A stretch of 64,000 nucleotides of DNA from Calditrichota bacterium (GTDB taxonomy: Bacteria > Calditrichota > Calditrichia > Calditrichales > J004). Positions 49,101 through 55,491 of this stretch are shown piece by piece. The DNA is taken from contig JABFGF010000004.1 of NCBI GenBank assembly GCA_013112635.1, positions 248,001 through 312,000 on the forward strand. Reading direction: 5' to 3'. The position numbers and the translations under genes are program-made. Below the pieces are notes generated by a model. That model had not been told where the DNA came from. It saw nothing but the letters and a program-made list of their open reading frames with translations, and made no database searches. Each line of letters begins with the position of its first letter. The stretch's first letter is position 1.

Positions 49101-49668
49101 TGTTTGCTGCATCATTATTAAAGAATTCATTTGAATACATTTCAATGGTGCTGTTTTCGCCATAAATACCGGCACCAAAACTATTCTGATTATTGAAAAT
49201 TTCACAATTTTCCAAAGTTAATGAGCTGTTAATTATTGATAATCCACTGCCATTGGCTGATTCTGTATGTGTAATCTTCAGGTTTTCAATGCGCATTGCC
49301 AAAGTAGAAAGAGAATCACCAGGGTTTAGGGTAATCGTTGGTGTATTTGCAGAACCAATAATTTGAGGTTTGGATGCCGTAGTTTCACCTTTTAAAACAA
49401 AATCGGGTTTATTAATGATTGAAATATTTTCATTGTAATCACCTGCAATAACAGAAACTGTATCATTTTTAGAGATATTACCTATGGCAAAGTTTATCGT
49501 TTTATATGGATTTACCTTGCTGCCGTCGCCGGAAGTATCATTTCCAGATTCACTGACCCAAATTGTTTTAGGCGGTAAAGACCAGGCTTTTGAAGAAAAG
49601 CCATCCATAGCAAAGAGGTAGATACATCCCAGTAAAATAGTAAAAATCCGATTGCGTGAATAATGCAT
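43156..49668 (-). CDS. Giant secreted protein: beta-helix, FG-GAP, beta-helix, sorting domain
   Basis: 2170 residues. Signal peptide about 1-29. First right-handed beta-helix about 35-400, rich in N-N-x-G-G-A/G-L-x-x/F units as in chlamydial Pmp proteins. An Ig-like domain at about 560-640 follows. FG-GAP/VCBS-type propeller repeats span about 655-985 (D-F-N-N/S-D-G/R-x-x-D-I/L with calcium-binding asparagines). Second beta-helix about 1000-1400. Fibronectin-like domains about 1420-1750. The C-terminus Y-P-N-P-F-N-P-V-T-T-I...K-K-M-I-L-I-R is a type IX-like sorting domain. GGGGTG precedes the ATG. It is first of three genes with a FecR/Ig protein and a barrel. It is likely a surface adhesin or glycan-binding protein. 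The beta-helices resemble polysaccharide-lyase folds but no catalytic residues can be asserted. Confidence 0.88.
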   Translation of the reverse strand: MHYSRNRIFTILLGCIYLFAMDGFSSKAWSLPPKTIWVSESGNDTSGDGSKVNPYKTINFAIGNISKNDTVSVIAGDYNENISIINKPDFVLKGETTASKPQIIGSANTPTITLNPGDSLSTLAMRIENLKITHTESANGSGLSIINSSLTLENCEIFNNQNSFGAGIYGENSTIEMYSNEFFNNDAANNNGGALALVNCFDVKINKNNFYANSADSGGAVFIRSNGLSGNSFFQDNIVSHNTASTDGGALNLKGNSVVWTFRSNSFAENQAGNNGGAGSIESSANVFFRKNIIVNNKADNNGGALAFANISSAINVWTNTITGNTALNNGGGLFFDNTIQVSVGGAANLSNNLFHNRDKTQLNNITSTTTITSLNLSQNYWGTTDQASVEQQLSIPLINTSWELFDSTASDVKIKLFAPQKNVWFADGKIEFNSGQLNPVGDSTLVIKTHPDTTFNIDEGIQSFLPKIYQFDWSNVSLSSSDARITFYLESSELDLLGRPLPESIQILENNASNWEAVDTETNNDGSEISASLSALNINLYTIGLDQSSLFLVDPTPNRADVDKDNPFKIFFQREMDEASLVKENIAVKGSFSGNIDFSPFFNSPSNTLYLTAQDKLQAGEIITVTLTDSIKTKSSGALENGFSWRFRTSAFRGKAQFQQAGIIQTRNGNNEYLFNDFDADQIPELIELSGTEVTVFKNINGSYSEENSFDSGVEYSKLRLADLNMDGINEIILFNNTSLFAYSYDLANGFTETFSKSYTNTGTLNDVLIEDFNNDRIPDISILLDLDEFRQIDCYYGELVSGYDFTTLTSIILNGTAHTFSGTDWNNDGLFDMVSSNGTDNTNIARIINQKTSFTSFFNTLPEIGSQTIISTANVLEDGTFKDAEEIIIAGTGGGQNLLKLFNIDEDGVLVEKDRRQFANPIESVYAADFNSDGFNDIAIGHSNNDITLLLSEKGVLQTQDIISVPILPKNILSIDYDADGDLDLLVYEQIDGFTSWVIYENESRSAKIWWVDGNAEDGDGSFANPFVSINQAITKSFSGDSILIHPGVFTEHISINHDLFVASQDTAPVVLKFDNEDIFSQTVLNVSGTQLFEAYNLTFEDDGIQSGTQALFAENNDSLVFEKIHIRHFEKAAQFNNNKGKLNAVFVEDNERGMQFNGSEMTLSQMEVQRNNVFGVASLSSDLSIINAEIRENGSNVSSNSTGLNLRNNSNVTLLETSLSENGNANILIDNSTINMQFTFVGEALSNGLNSDGNGVFATNGAILNIENSVLVDNYKIGLALENSQATILNSIIANNDSLFNQNGGGLFAKNNSIVDLRNSILLANNTAVSSDNSSIDINYNDFYVNNTALAGASLGSGNIADDPLMVFMYNPFGADGNVDGFNDLKLSPGSGLIDKGDPAIFNGETESRSDIGLFGNLALPQALSSIPQAAVEIRDSSVTLSWQQVAAEEEGLFKGTMIFRDSLDNFEPDTLNALSLIPLGTTSFEDNELNFGKEFYYRFAFVDTNGASNAYSPVLQGRIDFKEIRSSLSLLSVQLGQGDTLTRPVTLLNNGTVPVTVSIKGNLPDWLTVFPKQLQLDRNSNDVFVFRFDAASLVKDSLYNSKLDFVVQEDTTVHTSMDVQMLVSYRDLRAPQTTLFKSYPDTVRQANLTFAFEANDTAFSTIGTPQNLMRYIYRFAKIDDAQPTVIESDTTNEQRLDFYPLENGRYLFQVAALDTAGNGALGDNSSSVSVNVKSGEIDIMDGYWQMVALPRKILGSGVEINAPNLKALRHWQDERYQFITPDSILAGLGYWVFSTSIIHVDLQQYEMIDANNNFVVKLQNGWNMIGNPWSWNISFDEITFSTNSGTSFTFEQAVSDGLINSGIYYWNASNISRGYRHETSSKMSINTGYWLKTNQELSVHYNPKPFVLLETSLPKTSSILSKNEQDAVIRLKVKQGRSADTDNYFGLAVDKKEYPYFYQSALEPPAIYDNIRLFSKETKGLFTSGLEDFNSVDSSQVWDLIVEGSNKEEIVLSWENVGSSSEIHFYLYHLESGEWFNLKERDSFKIENNKTQNHLKLIASEDENFTPQILPVKYALSQNYPNPFNPVTTIKLSVPFFADGVQAKLDVFDVLGRKVKNLLNKKVKSGEIEVSWHGENSLGKQVASGIYFYRVSAGDFTTSKKMILIR

Positions 49669-49870
49669 ATCGCACCCCGTTTAAATAGTTGGTTTTAAAA
49701 AGGGAAAAATGAACATTTATCGCCGTTTCATAAATGACAATAGTCACAATAGATAAGAATTATTGACCACTTTTTATCTTTTCTGTAGATAGGTTTTTTG
49801 CCAATATTTGAAGGAAAGCCAATCAGACTAAAATAGAAAATTATAAACAGGGGTTGAGGAAATTGAATGG

Positions 49871-50614
49871 TTACAGAATTTTTTTATAGATAAGGTATGT
49901 ATCCCAAATTTTGTCCACATAGGTTGTTGTTTCGTGCGAACCATAGAAATACCCATATTTTGGCTGGCCATTTGGCCAAACCTGAAGGTGTAACTCCCAA
50001 TCAGATTTTTTTAGCATTCCCAGATATGGTTTTACAATAGGCCATTTATTGTCCGACTTTTTATGATAAGAGGCTATCTCTTGCGCATCAAACACCCTTC
50101 CAGGCCCGGCATTATAACTTGCTAAAGCAAGGCGTGTACGGTCAACAGGTTTTGAATCAGGAAAATATCGCATTTGCTTCTTTAGATGGTAAATACCTGC
50201 TGTAATATTTTCACGTGGATTTTTCATTATGTATTTAATATCCAGTTCACGACTTATTTCTTCCGCCGTCATTGGCATTAATTGCATCAGGCCTTTTGCT
50301 CCCACACGGCTACGGGCTTTTTCTTTAAAACTTGATTCCTGAGCTATTTGAGCTACAATCAAGCGCCAGTCGAAACCATATCTTTTGGAATATTTTTTTA
50401 TTATTGGTTTGTATTTATCAATGGAACGTCCTAAACGGCTGTTTTTTAAATTACGGCTTAATTTACCAAGATGTCTTTTATCCTGCAGACGTTGTTCAAT
50501 TTCCGCAATAAGTGAATCACTGGACACATCACTTTTATCTACAACGGTAGGTTTATTGCAGGATAAAAAAGATAAGGTAAAAAATATAATGAGCAATGTA
50601 ATCAATTCTTTCAT
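49871..50614 (-). CDS. Lytic transglycosylase lipoprotein (SLT fold)
   Basis: 247 residues. Signal peptide with lipobox L-S-C19. The SLT domain spans about 68-215. Catalytic glutamate is E93 in I-A-Q-E-S-S-F. The family motifs G-A-K-G-L-M-Q-L-M-P-M-T and A-L-A-S-Y-N-A-G-P-G-R-V are present. It cuts the peptidoglycan glycan strand to form 1,6-anhydro-MurNAc. The Y-N-A-G and R-F-D-W-R motifs suggest the MltF group. It directly abuts the DUF350 gene (TAG then ATG) and is probably cotranscribed with it. Confidence 0.92.
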   Translation of the reverse strand: MKELITLLIIFFTLSFLSCNKPTVVDKSDVSSDSLIAEIEQRLQDKRHLGKLSRNLKNSRLGRSIDKYKPIIKKYSKRYGFDWRLIVAQIAQESSFKEKARSRVGAKGLMQLMPMTAEEISRELDIKYIMKNPRENITAGIYHLKKQMRYFPDSKPVDRTRLALASYNAGPGRVFDAQEIASYHKKSDNKWPIVKPYLGMLKKSDWELHLQVWPNGQPKYGYFYGSHETTTYVDKIWDTYLIYKKIL

Positions 50615-50851
50615 CTAATTGAGGCTCATCCCTATTATTAAACCAACAATCAAACCAATCATTATAAATATACCACCAACAACAATGCCAACAGCCAGGT
50701 TGCCTTTTTCAAGTTCGCTTGGAATGTCAAAACGGGTGGTTTTATTAAAAAGTTTATAAGTCCCTACAGAAGATAATATGCCAATTATCACACCAAGTAT
50801 GGCATAAATAAAATTTCGTAGCATGATAAAATCAAAAGAATCCATTTCCAT
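50615..50851 (-). CDS. DUF350 family small membrane protein
   Basis: 78 residues from ATG 50851 (GAGG about 6 bases upstream; a start at 50863 would add four residues). Two transmembrane helices: about 9-30 (M-L-R-N-F-I-Y-A-I-L-G-V) and about 52-77. Between them is the DUF350 signature F-D-I-P-S-E-L-E-K-G-N-L-A-V-G. DUF350 proteins are small inner-membrane proteins of unclear role, often near peptidoglycan or potassium-transport genes. It lies directly upstream of the lytic transglycosylase. Confidence 0.85.
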   Translation of the reverse strand: MEMDSFDFIMLRNFIYAILGVIIGILSSVGTYKLFNKTTRFDIPSELEKGNLAVGIVVGGIFIMIGLIVGLIIGMSLN

Positions 50852-50973
50852 AACAGGCCTCAAAATTTAAATATCTTTGGTTCGAATCAGATCGATAATA
50901 CAGTTTTTTATATTTTATGTCAATCTTTGATTATTAAATAGCTTCTTTACTTTTTTTGCGGCCTCTGCAATTA

Positions 50974-52263
50974 TTATAACATTTGCTGCACTCTTCCAAG
51001 AGGACACCTGTCACATTTTGAAACGCGGCAATAGCTCTCATCCAGCTCTATAAAGGCCTGCCCAAGTGTAAATGAAGGCCAATAAGAAATATAATATTTT
51101 AACCAGGGCTTTTGGCGATAGATACTTTTATAGGTGCATGTCCCGGGAATGTACAGATAAAAATCCTCCAGGTATGAAACAAATCCGATATTTCCTTTTT
51201 GTTGCGCGTGAGATAAATGTAAAGGTATCAACAGGTTTACAATTATTTCCTTAATACGCTGCCGGCCCAAATAAAATTTGTTTGTATGATTTTTAACAGG
51301 TTTTTCCAAAGCATAATGTTCCTGCCAGTAGCTGTCTGTTTTTAAGCTTAAGTATTCTTCAAGTTGCGATAATAAATCCGGATAAGGCAAGCGTTGTTCG
51401 ATAAGCGAATAAAAAAAATCAAATAAGGAGTCCGTCTGATAACGGGAAATTAATGCAACCCAACCGGCCAAGCGGAATTGGGGATGGTTTAATGGCCTTA
51501 CGGCAGCAAATTGCCAGTTAGCCTGCGAAAGTGCTGCAAAAGGCAATGAAAGTGACAATTGGTTGAAAATTCTTTTTAAACTAAGGGCGAAAGAATCCTT
51601 AAAGTCTGAATCAAGAAAACCGGCCAACCCCATGTACATGGCCAGCAACTGAAGCGGTGATTTTCTATATTTATTAACTTGCTCAGCACTGACCCGCAGG
51701 GCCAACCATTCAAAAACGTGTTTATTATACGGGTAACCCAATGCCCTTAAATAGGCTTGGTAAAAAAGCTGGTGAACAGAATGATTCTCCAGTTTTTTAC
51801 GGAAAGCATGCATTTTATATTGCAAACGGTTGATTGCCAATTGCTGCAAATTTTTTTTAATATTTTGCGGTTTTTTTGCTGCCCGGCAATTTGTTTGAAT
51901 ATTTTTCTTTAGATATGCTTGCGGCACCGGTAGAACAAATATTGGAATTGCTTCAGAAAGCTGAACATGACGCGTACTTTCATCGCATCCAGGTTCATTA
52001 AGAAGAACATGAAGTTGTACCTCGCGGTAGGCAGGGTTATAATGATGCTGATGCCCGTACCAATCATTAAGCGAAATATGCATTTCAACTGCACCATGAA
52101 AAAGTACGCCGTTAAGCTCAAACCGGGCACCCTGATAATCCGGGCCTTCATGTTCATTTAATCTCCCGGATGAAATTATTTTTAAGGTACTCTGCCCCCA
52201 ACTAAGAATCTGATCTGTAGCGGCGTAGTACTCCCAAAACCTGTATAGATTGGTTTCTTGCAT
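50974..52263 (-). CDS. DUF2851 family protein
   Basis: 429 residues, cytoplasmic, with the DUF2851 core: G-R-L-N-E-H-E-G-P-D-Y and G-A-V-E-M-H-I-S-L-N-D-W-Y-x-H-x-H-x-x-x-P-A-Y (about 31-80). The D-x-E-H and H-x-x-x-P-A-Y motifs resemble a nuclease-like (PD-(D/E)XK-type) site, which is inference. Two cysteines lie near the C-terminus in C-D-R-C-P-L-G. The family is mostly found in Bacteroidota and relatives and has no known function. It is divergent from the HTH gene, 60 bases away. Confidence 0.88.
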   Translation of the reverse strand: MQETNLYRFWEYYAATDQILSWGQSTLKIISSGRLNEHEGPDYQGARFELNGVLFHGAVEMHISLNDWYGHQHHYNPAYREVQLHVLLNEPGCDESTRHVQLSEAIPIFVLPVPQAYLKKNIQTNCRAAKKPQNIKKNLQQLAINRLQYKMHAFRKKLENHSVHQLFYQAYLRALGYPYNKHVFEWLALRVSAEQVNKYRKSPLQLLAMYMGLAGFLDSDFKDSFALSLKRIFNQLSLSLPFAALSQANWQFAAVRPLNHPQFRLAGWVALISRYQTDSLFDFFYSLIEQRLPYPDLLSQLEEYLSLKTDSYWQEHYALEKPVKNHTNKFYLGRQRIKEIIVNLLIPLHLSHAQQKGNIGFVSYLEDFYLYIPGTCTYKSIYRQKPWLKYYISYWPSFTLGQAFIELDESYCRVSKCDRCPLGRVQQML

Positions 52264-52323
52264 TTAAGGTTTTCCATTAATAAATTCCAATCGTTACAAT
52301 AAATCACATTTGGAATATAACAC

Positions 52324-52716
52324 ATGGAATACAAAACTTCAAACGAAATAAATAAAGCAAAAGAAATTTCAGACCGGATTGATTTTATCCGTCGCCAAAA
52401 CAATTTAACCCAGGAACAACTGGCGGTGGAACTGAATATCAGCCAACCGGCAGTTAGTAAATATCTAAAAGAACGCATTCCGCCGTCAGATGTATTATTA
52501 AAACTGGCCAGATTGGGTCAAACAACCATCGAATGGATTTTAAGTGGGGAAAAAAGATATTTCTATGAAGATCAAGCCAGCCGGGTAAAGGATAATGAAG
52601 ATACTTATTCGGTGGATACGGATATAATTCTTGCCAGGAAAATTGCATTACTGCCAACTGAAGCAAAAAAAACAATCAGTGATATGATTGATTTGCTGTT
52701 AAGTTATTGCAGGTAA
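52324..52716 (+). CDS. XRE-type helix-turn-helix regulator
   Basis: 130 residues with a lambda-Cro-type HTH at about 20-65: I-R-R-Q-N-N-L-T-Q-E-Q-L-A-V-E-L-N-I-S-Q-P-A-V-S. The C-terminal half is acidic and helical, with no recognised ligand domain. It is divergent from the DUF2851 gene, which it may regulate. Its last 13 bases overlap the stop end of the convergent NlpC gene. Confidence 0.85.
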   Translation: MEYKTSNEINKAKEISDRIDFIRRQNNLTQEQLAVELNISQPAVSKYLKERIPPSDVLLKLARLGQTTIEWILSGEKRYFYEDQASRVKDNEDTYSVDTDIILARKIALLPTEAKKTISDMIDLLLSYCR

Positions 52717-53225
52717 CGCCGGGCTGACACAAAATGCTCAACATAGTAGGTTGCAGTTAAATTATCAATAACTACACCGCGAGAGCTTGAGGCATGAATA
52801 AAGCGGTTCTGCCCGATGTAAATTCCAACATGATCCACACCGCGCCCGCGAATGTTTTTAAAAAACAACAGATCCCCGCATTTAAGCCAGTTACCTCTTA
52901 CAAAAGTACCGGAACCATACATGGCCTCAGTTGTGCGGGATAATTTATAGTTAAATACCTGAAGATAAATCTGTTGTACAAACCCGGAACAATCAACACC
53001 GTTTTTTGTATTTCCACCATATAAATATGGCGTACCCATCCAGGGCTTAGATGCAGAAACTATATTATGACAAGGCCGGTTTTCATCTGAAGTTTTAAAT
53101 CGGGAAGAGCGGTCAATTATTGAAACGCATGAACTGATCAAAAAAGCAAGTAATAAAAGGGGCAAATAGTTGAAATATTTCTTGCTGCAGATTATGGATT
53201 GCAAATCCGAGAATATCTTTTTCAA
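52704..53225 (-). CDS. NlpC/P60 cell-wall hydrolase lipoprotein
   Basis: 173 residues. Signal peptide with lipobox L-I-S-S-C33. NlpC/P60 domain about 55-173. Catalytic C79 lies in N-G-V-D-C-S-G-F-V, H132 in G-V-D-H-V-G-I-Y-I-G, and the third polar residue H144 in R-F-I-H-A-S-S. It is likely to cut D-gamma-glutamyl-meso-diaminopimelate bonds in peptidoglycan. The start is TTG at 53225 with no clear Shine-Dalgarno site. It overlaps the convergent HTH gene by 13 bases. Confidence 0.92.
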   Translation of the reverse strand: MKKIFSDLQSIICSKKYFNYLPLLLLAFLISSCVSIIDRSSRFKTSDENRPCHNIVSASKPWMGTPYLYGGNTKNGVDCSGFVQQIYLQVFNYKLSRTTEAMYGSGTFVRGNWLKCGDLLFFKNIRGRGVDHVGIYIGQNRFIHASSSRGVVIDNLTATYYVEHFVSARRYLQ

Positions 53226-53252
53226 CTTATTTATGACCTTATTTGTAATTAT

Positions 53253-54194
53253 CTAATATTCTCTTTTTTGAATATAATCGCTTAACTCAAGCATTATTTT
53301 TTTATGATCGGATTCCGGGAAATGCGATAAGCACTGATATGCTTTTTCAAAATAATCATTGGTCAAATTATTTATTTCATCCAAAACACCTTCGCTGTGA
53401 AGCGCCTTTCGGTAGGCTCCCAAGTCCAGTTTATTAAAAGCATCTGCTCCAAGTTTTTGACGCAGTTTAATACTCAAAATGGTCTGCTTGTGCATTTCAA
53501 AATCCGAACCCACTTTTTTGCCCAGCTGTGATTGGTCTGCAACAATATCTAAAATATCATCCTGAAGCTGAAAACCCATGCCAAGGTTGTGGCCAAAATC
53601 GTAAAGCAGTTTTTCCTTTTCTTTATCAGCACCGGCTACCATCGCGCCCAATTGGCAGGACATCCGGATCAAAGCCGCGGTTTTTCGTTCAATCATATCC
53701 AAATATTGTATATCCGTAATAGAGCTGTTTTCTTCAAACATTTTATCCAACCCCTGGCCTTCACAGATAATAATCATTGCTTCTGTAAAACGGTCTGCCA
53801 AATCGGCCCTGTTTTTTACCGGGCTTTGCAAAAGTTTCTGAAATGCAAAACCAAGCAGTCCGTCTCCGGAAAGAATGGCTGTATTGACATCCCATTTTAT
53901 GTGAACCGTTTCTTTGCCACGCCGTGTTTCATCCTGGTCCATTATATCATCATGAACTAATGTAAAATTATGCAGCAACTCCACAGCAGCGGCGGCATAT
54001 GATGCGGATTTTGTATCTCCACCGGCAATGCCACAACTGAGCATAACCATCAAAGGTCGTATTTTTTTTCCGGATAATTCCAGAACATAATAAATCGGAT
54101 CATAAAAAAGAGGTACATCCTGGTAAGTTGTAAGGCTGTTCATTTCCTGATCAATAAGCTGTAGATAGGGAGATAGTTTTTCTTGTAATGGCAT
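53253..54194 (-). CDS. Polyprenyl diphosphate synthase (FPP/GGPP type)
   Basis: 313 residues. First aspartate-rich motif D82-D83-I-M-D86 (preceded by H81) and second motif D-D-I-L-D near 217. Other family residues: G-K-K-I-R-P-L and L-Q-D-D-I. It condenses isopentenyl diphosphate with an allylic primer to give a C15-C50 chain for lipid carriers, quinones or hopanoids. Chain length cannot be read safely. Gene context gives no more, since the neighbours are a peptidoglycan hydrolase and PtsN. Confidence 0.92.
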   Translation of the reverse strand: MPLQEKLSPYLQLIDQEMNSLTTYQDVPLFYDPIYYVLELSGKKIRPLMVMLSCGIAGGDTKSASYAAAAVELLHNFTLVHDDIMDQDETRRGKETVHIKWDVNTAILSGDGLLGFAFQKLLQSPVKNRADLADRFTEAMIIICEGQGLDKMFEENSSITDIQYLDMIERKTAALIRMSCQLGAMVAGADKEKEKLLYDFGHNLGMGFQLQDDILDIVADQSQLGKKVGSDFEMHKQTILSIKLRQKLGADAFNKLDLGAYRKALHSEGVLDEINNLTNDYFEKAYQCLSHFPESDHKKIMLELSDYIQKREY

Positions 54195-54290
54195 ATTATT
54201 TTATCAAAGTTTTGGGTTTGTATTTCTGCGATTTTGTAGGTTGAAAAGAATCGGAAAGAAAGCAGAATTCTATAATCCTTTACGCGTTTT

Positions 54291-54330
54291 ACTTCCTACT
54301 TCTTAAATCTTACTTCTTATTTTCATTTCT
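54291..54330 (-). repeat. Purine-rich intergenic repeat-like tract
   Basis: On the minus strand this reads as a run of A/G words containing AAGTAGGAAGTA and AAGAAGTAAG. A similar tract, AATGTAGGAAGCAGGAAA, occurs near 55421-55447. Tracts of this kind recur in intergenic DNA of many environmental genomes, but membership of a real repeat family is not proven here. Confidence 0.4.
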
Positions 54331-54778
54331 AACCTTCGCAAAGGATATCATAAATATCATCTTTGTTGGGGGCCTCTAATAATCTCTGGCGTACATCATC
54401 GTTTTTAAGAAAACGAGAGATACTGGCTAACGCCTGAATATGCGGACCAGATGTATCGCGTGGTGACATAACCAGGAAAATAAAATGAGCCGGTTTTCCA
54501 TCCAGGGACTCAAACTCAATACCTTCACGATGAAACCCAAAAGCAATAATCAGCTTGTCAACAGAATCACTTTTGGCATGTGGTACCGCCAGTCCATTTT
54601 CCATTCCGGTACTTAAATGTTTTTCCCGTGTTAAAATATCCTTCAAAGCATCTTCACGGCTTTTAACAAGCTCTTTTTCATGCAATACATCCAGCAATTC
54701 ATTAATAGCATGTTTTTTATTTGAGCTTTTTAAAGGTGCGACGATTACATCTGGTGTTAAAATTTCTGATAATTTCAT
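54329..54778 (-). CDS. ptsN: PTS EIIA domain protein, PtsN type (copy 1)
   Basis: 149 residues from ATG 54778, with GGAGG four bases upstream; a TTG three bases earlier is inferior. Single EIIA (PTS_EIIA_2) domain. The phospho-acceptor is H67 in G-L-A-V-P-H-A-K-S, preceded by the substrate loop S-T-G-M-E-N. In proteobacteria this is EIIA-Ntr, a regulator of nitrogen and potassium metabolism. No EIIB, EIIC or HPr gene is in this window. It is divergent from a second copy with a 140-base gap. Confidence 0.9.
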   Translation of the reverse strand: MKLSEILTPDVIVAPLKSSNKKHAINELLDVLHEKELVKSREDALKDILTREKHLSTGMENGLAVPHAKSDSVDKLIIAFGFHREGIEFESLDGKPAHFIFLVMSPRDTSGPHIQALASISRFLKNDDVRQRLLEAPNKDDIYDILCEG

Positions 54779-54918
54779 CAATCCTCCATGTATTTTGGAA
54801 TTTAGCTAAATGCCTTTTTGATGTCAAAATAATGATTCTGTTTTTAAAATTCATTTAGCCAATATTTTTGGCTTGTAAATAATCTGTAATTAGATTACGA
54901 AAAAATTGGAGACGAAAG

Positions 54919-55386
54919 ATGCAGCTAAACGATTTACTAAAAAAAGAAAATATCAAAATCCCCCTGGAAGCGAGAGAGCGTGATTTCGCAATAAAAGAGC
55001 TTATTGGGCTGATGGATGGACAGATAAATGATAGTGAGTTGGCTTTTAATGCTGTATTGGAACGAGAAAAAATAATGACTACAGGGGTCGGCAACGGTAT
55101 CGCCATCCCACATTGTAAACATCAATCTTGCCCGGATTTTACAGTTGCGCTGGGCGTTGCAGAAACAGAGATTGATTTCGCTTCAATCGATAATAAAAAG
55201 GTAAAATTGGTGTTTGTACTTCTCGGCCCTGAAAACAGCCCGGCAATTCATATTAAATTATTAAGCCGCATATCCCGGTTAATGAGCAACGAGCAGATTC
55301 GTGACCAATTATTATCCTGTGCTACTGCTGAAGAGGCTTTCCAACTTATCAAATCTGAAGAAGAAAATTTCCCGGAAATTGAATAA
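54919..55386 (+). CDS. PTS EIIA domain protein, PtsN type (copy 2)
   Basis: 155 residues. Single PTS_EIIA_2 domain with phospho-acceptor H65 in G-I-A-I-P-H-C-K-H. It differs from copy 1 in about half of its residues, so it is an old paralogue rather than a recent duplicate. The H-C-K-H after the phospho-histidine and an acidic tail (E-E-E-N-F-P-E-I-E) are unusual. It shares the divergent promoter region 54779-54918 with copy 1, arguing for co-regulation. GGAG lies 8 bases before the ATG. Confidence 0.88.
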   Translation: MQLNDLLKKENIKIPLEARERDFAIKELIGLMDGQINDSELAFNAVLEREKIMTTGVGNGIAIPHCKHQSCPDFTVALGVAETEIDFASIDNKKVKLVFVLLGPENSPAIHIKLLSRISRLMSNEQIRDQLLSCATAEEAFQLIKSEEENFPEIE

Positions 55387-55420
55387 AAATTTTGCCTCTC
55401 TGCTTTGCTGAATAAAGTGG

Positions 55421-55460
55421 GAATTAGAATGTAGGAAGCAGGAAACTCTTAACGGGAAAT
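55421..55460 (+). repeat. Purine-rich intergenic repeat-like tract
   Basis: Contains AATGTAGGAAGCAGGAAAC. It matches in style the tract at 54291-54330 read on the other strand, so the two stand in inverted orientation about 1.1 kb apart and bracket the divergent ptsN pair. Confidence 0.35.
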
Positions 55461-55491
55461 CTTAAACAATCATTTTGACAACATAGCAAAA

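Noticed and set aside
50879-50888. GGTTCGAATC, a tRNA T-loop-like sequence
   Set aside because: The flanking bases do not form a T-stem and no acceptor, D or anticodon arms are found nearby, so it is not a tRNA.
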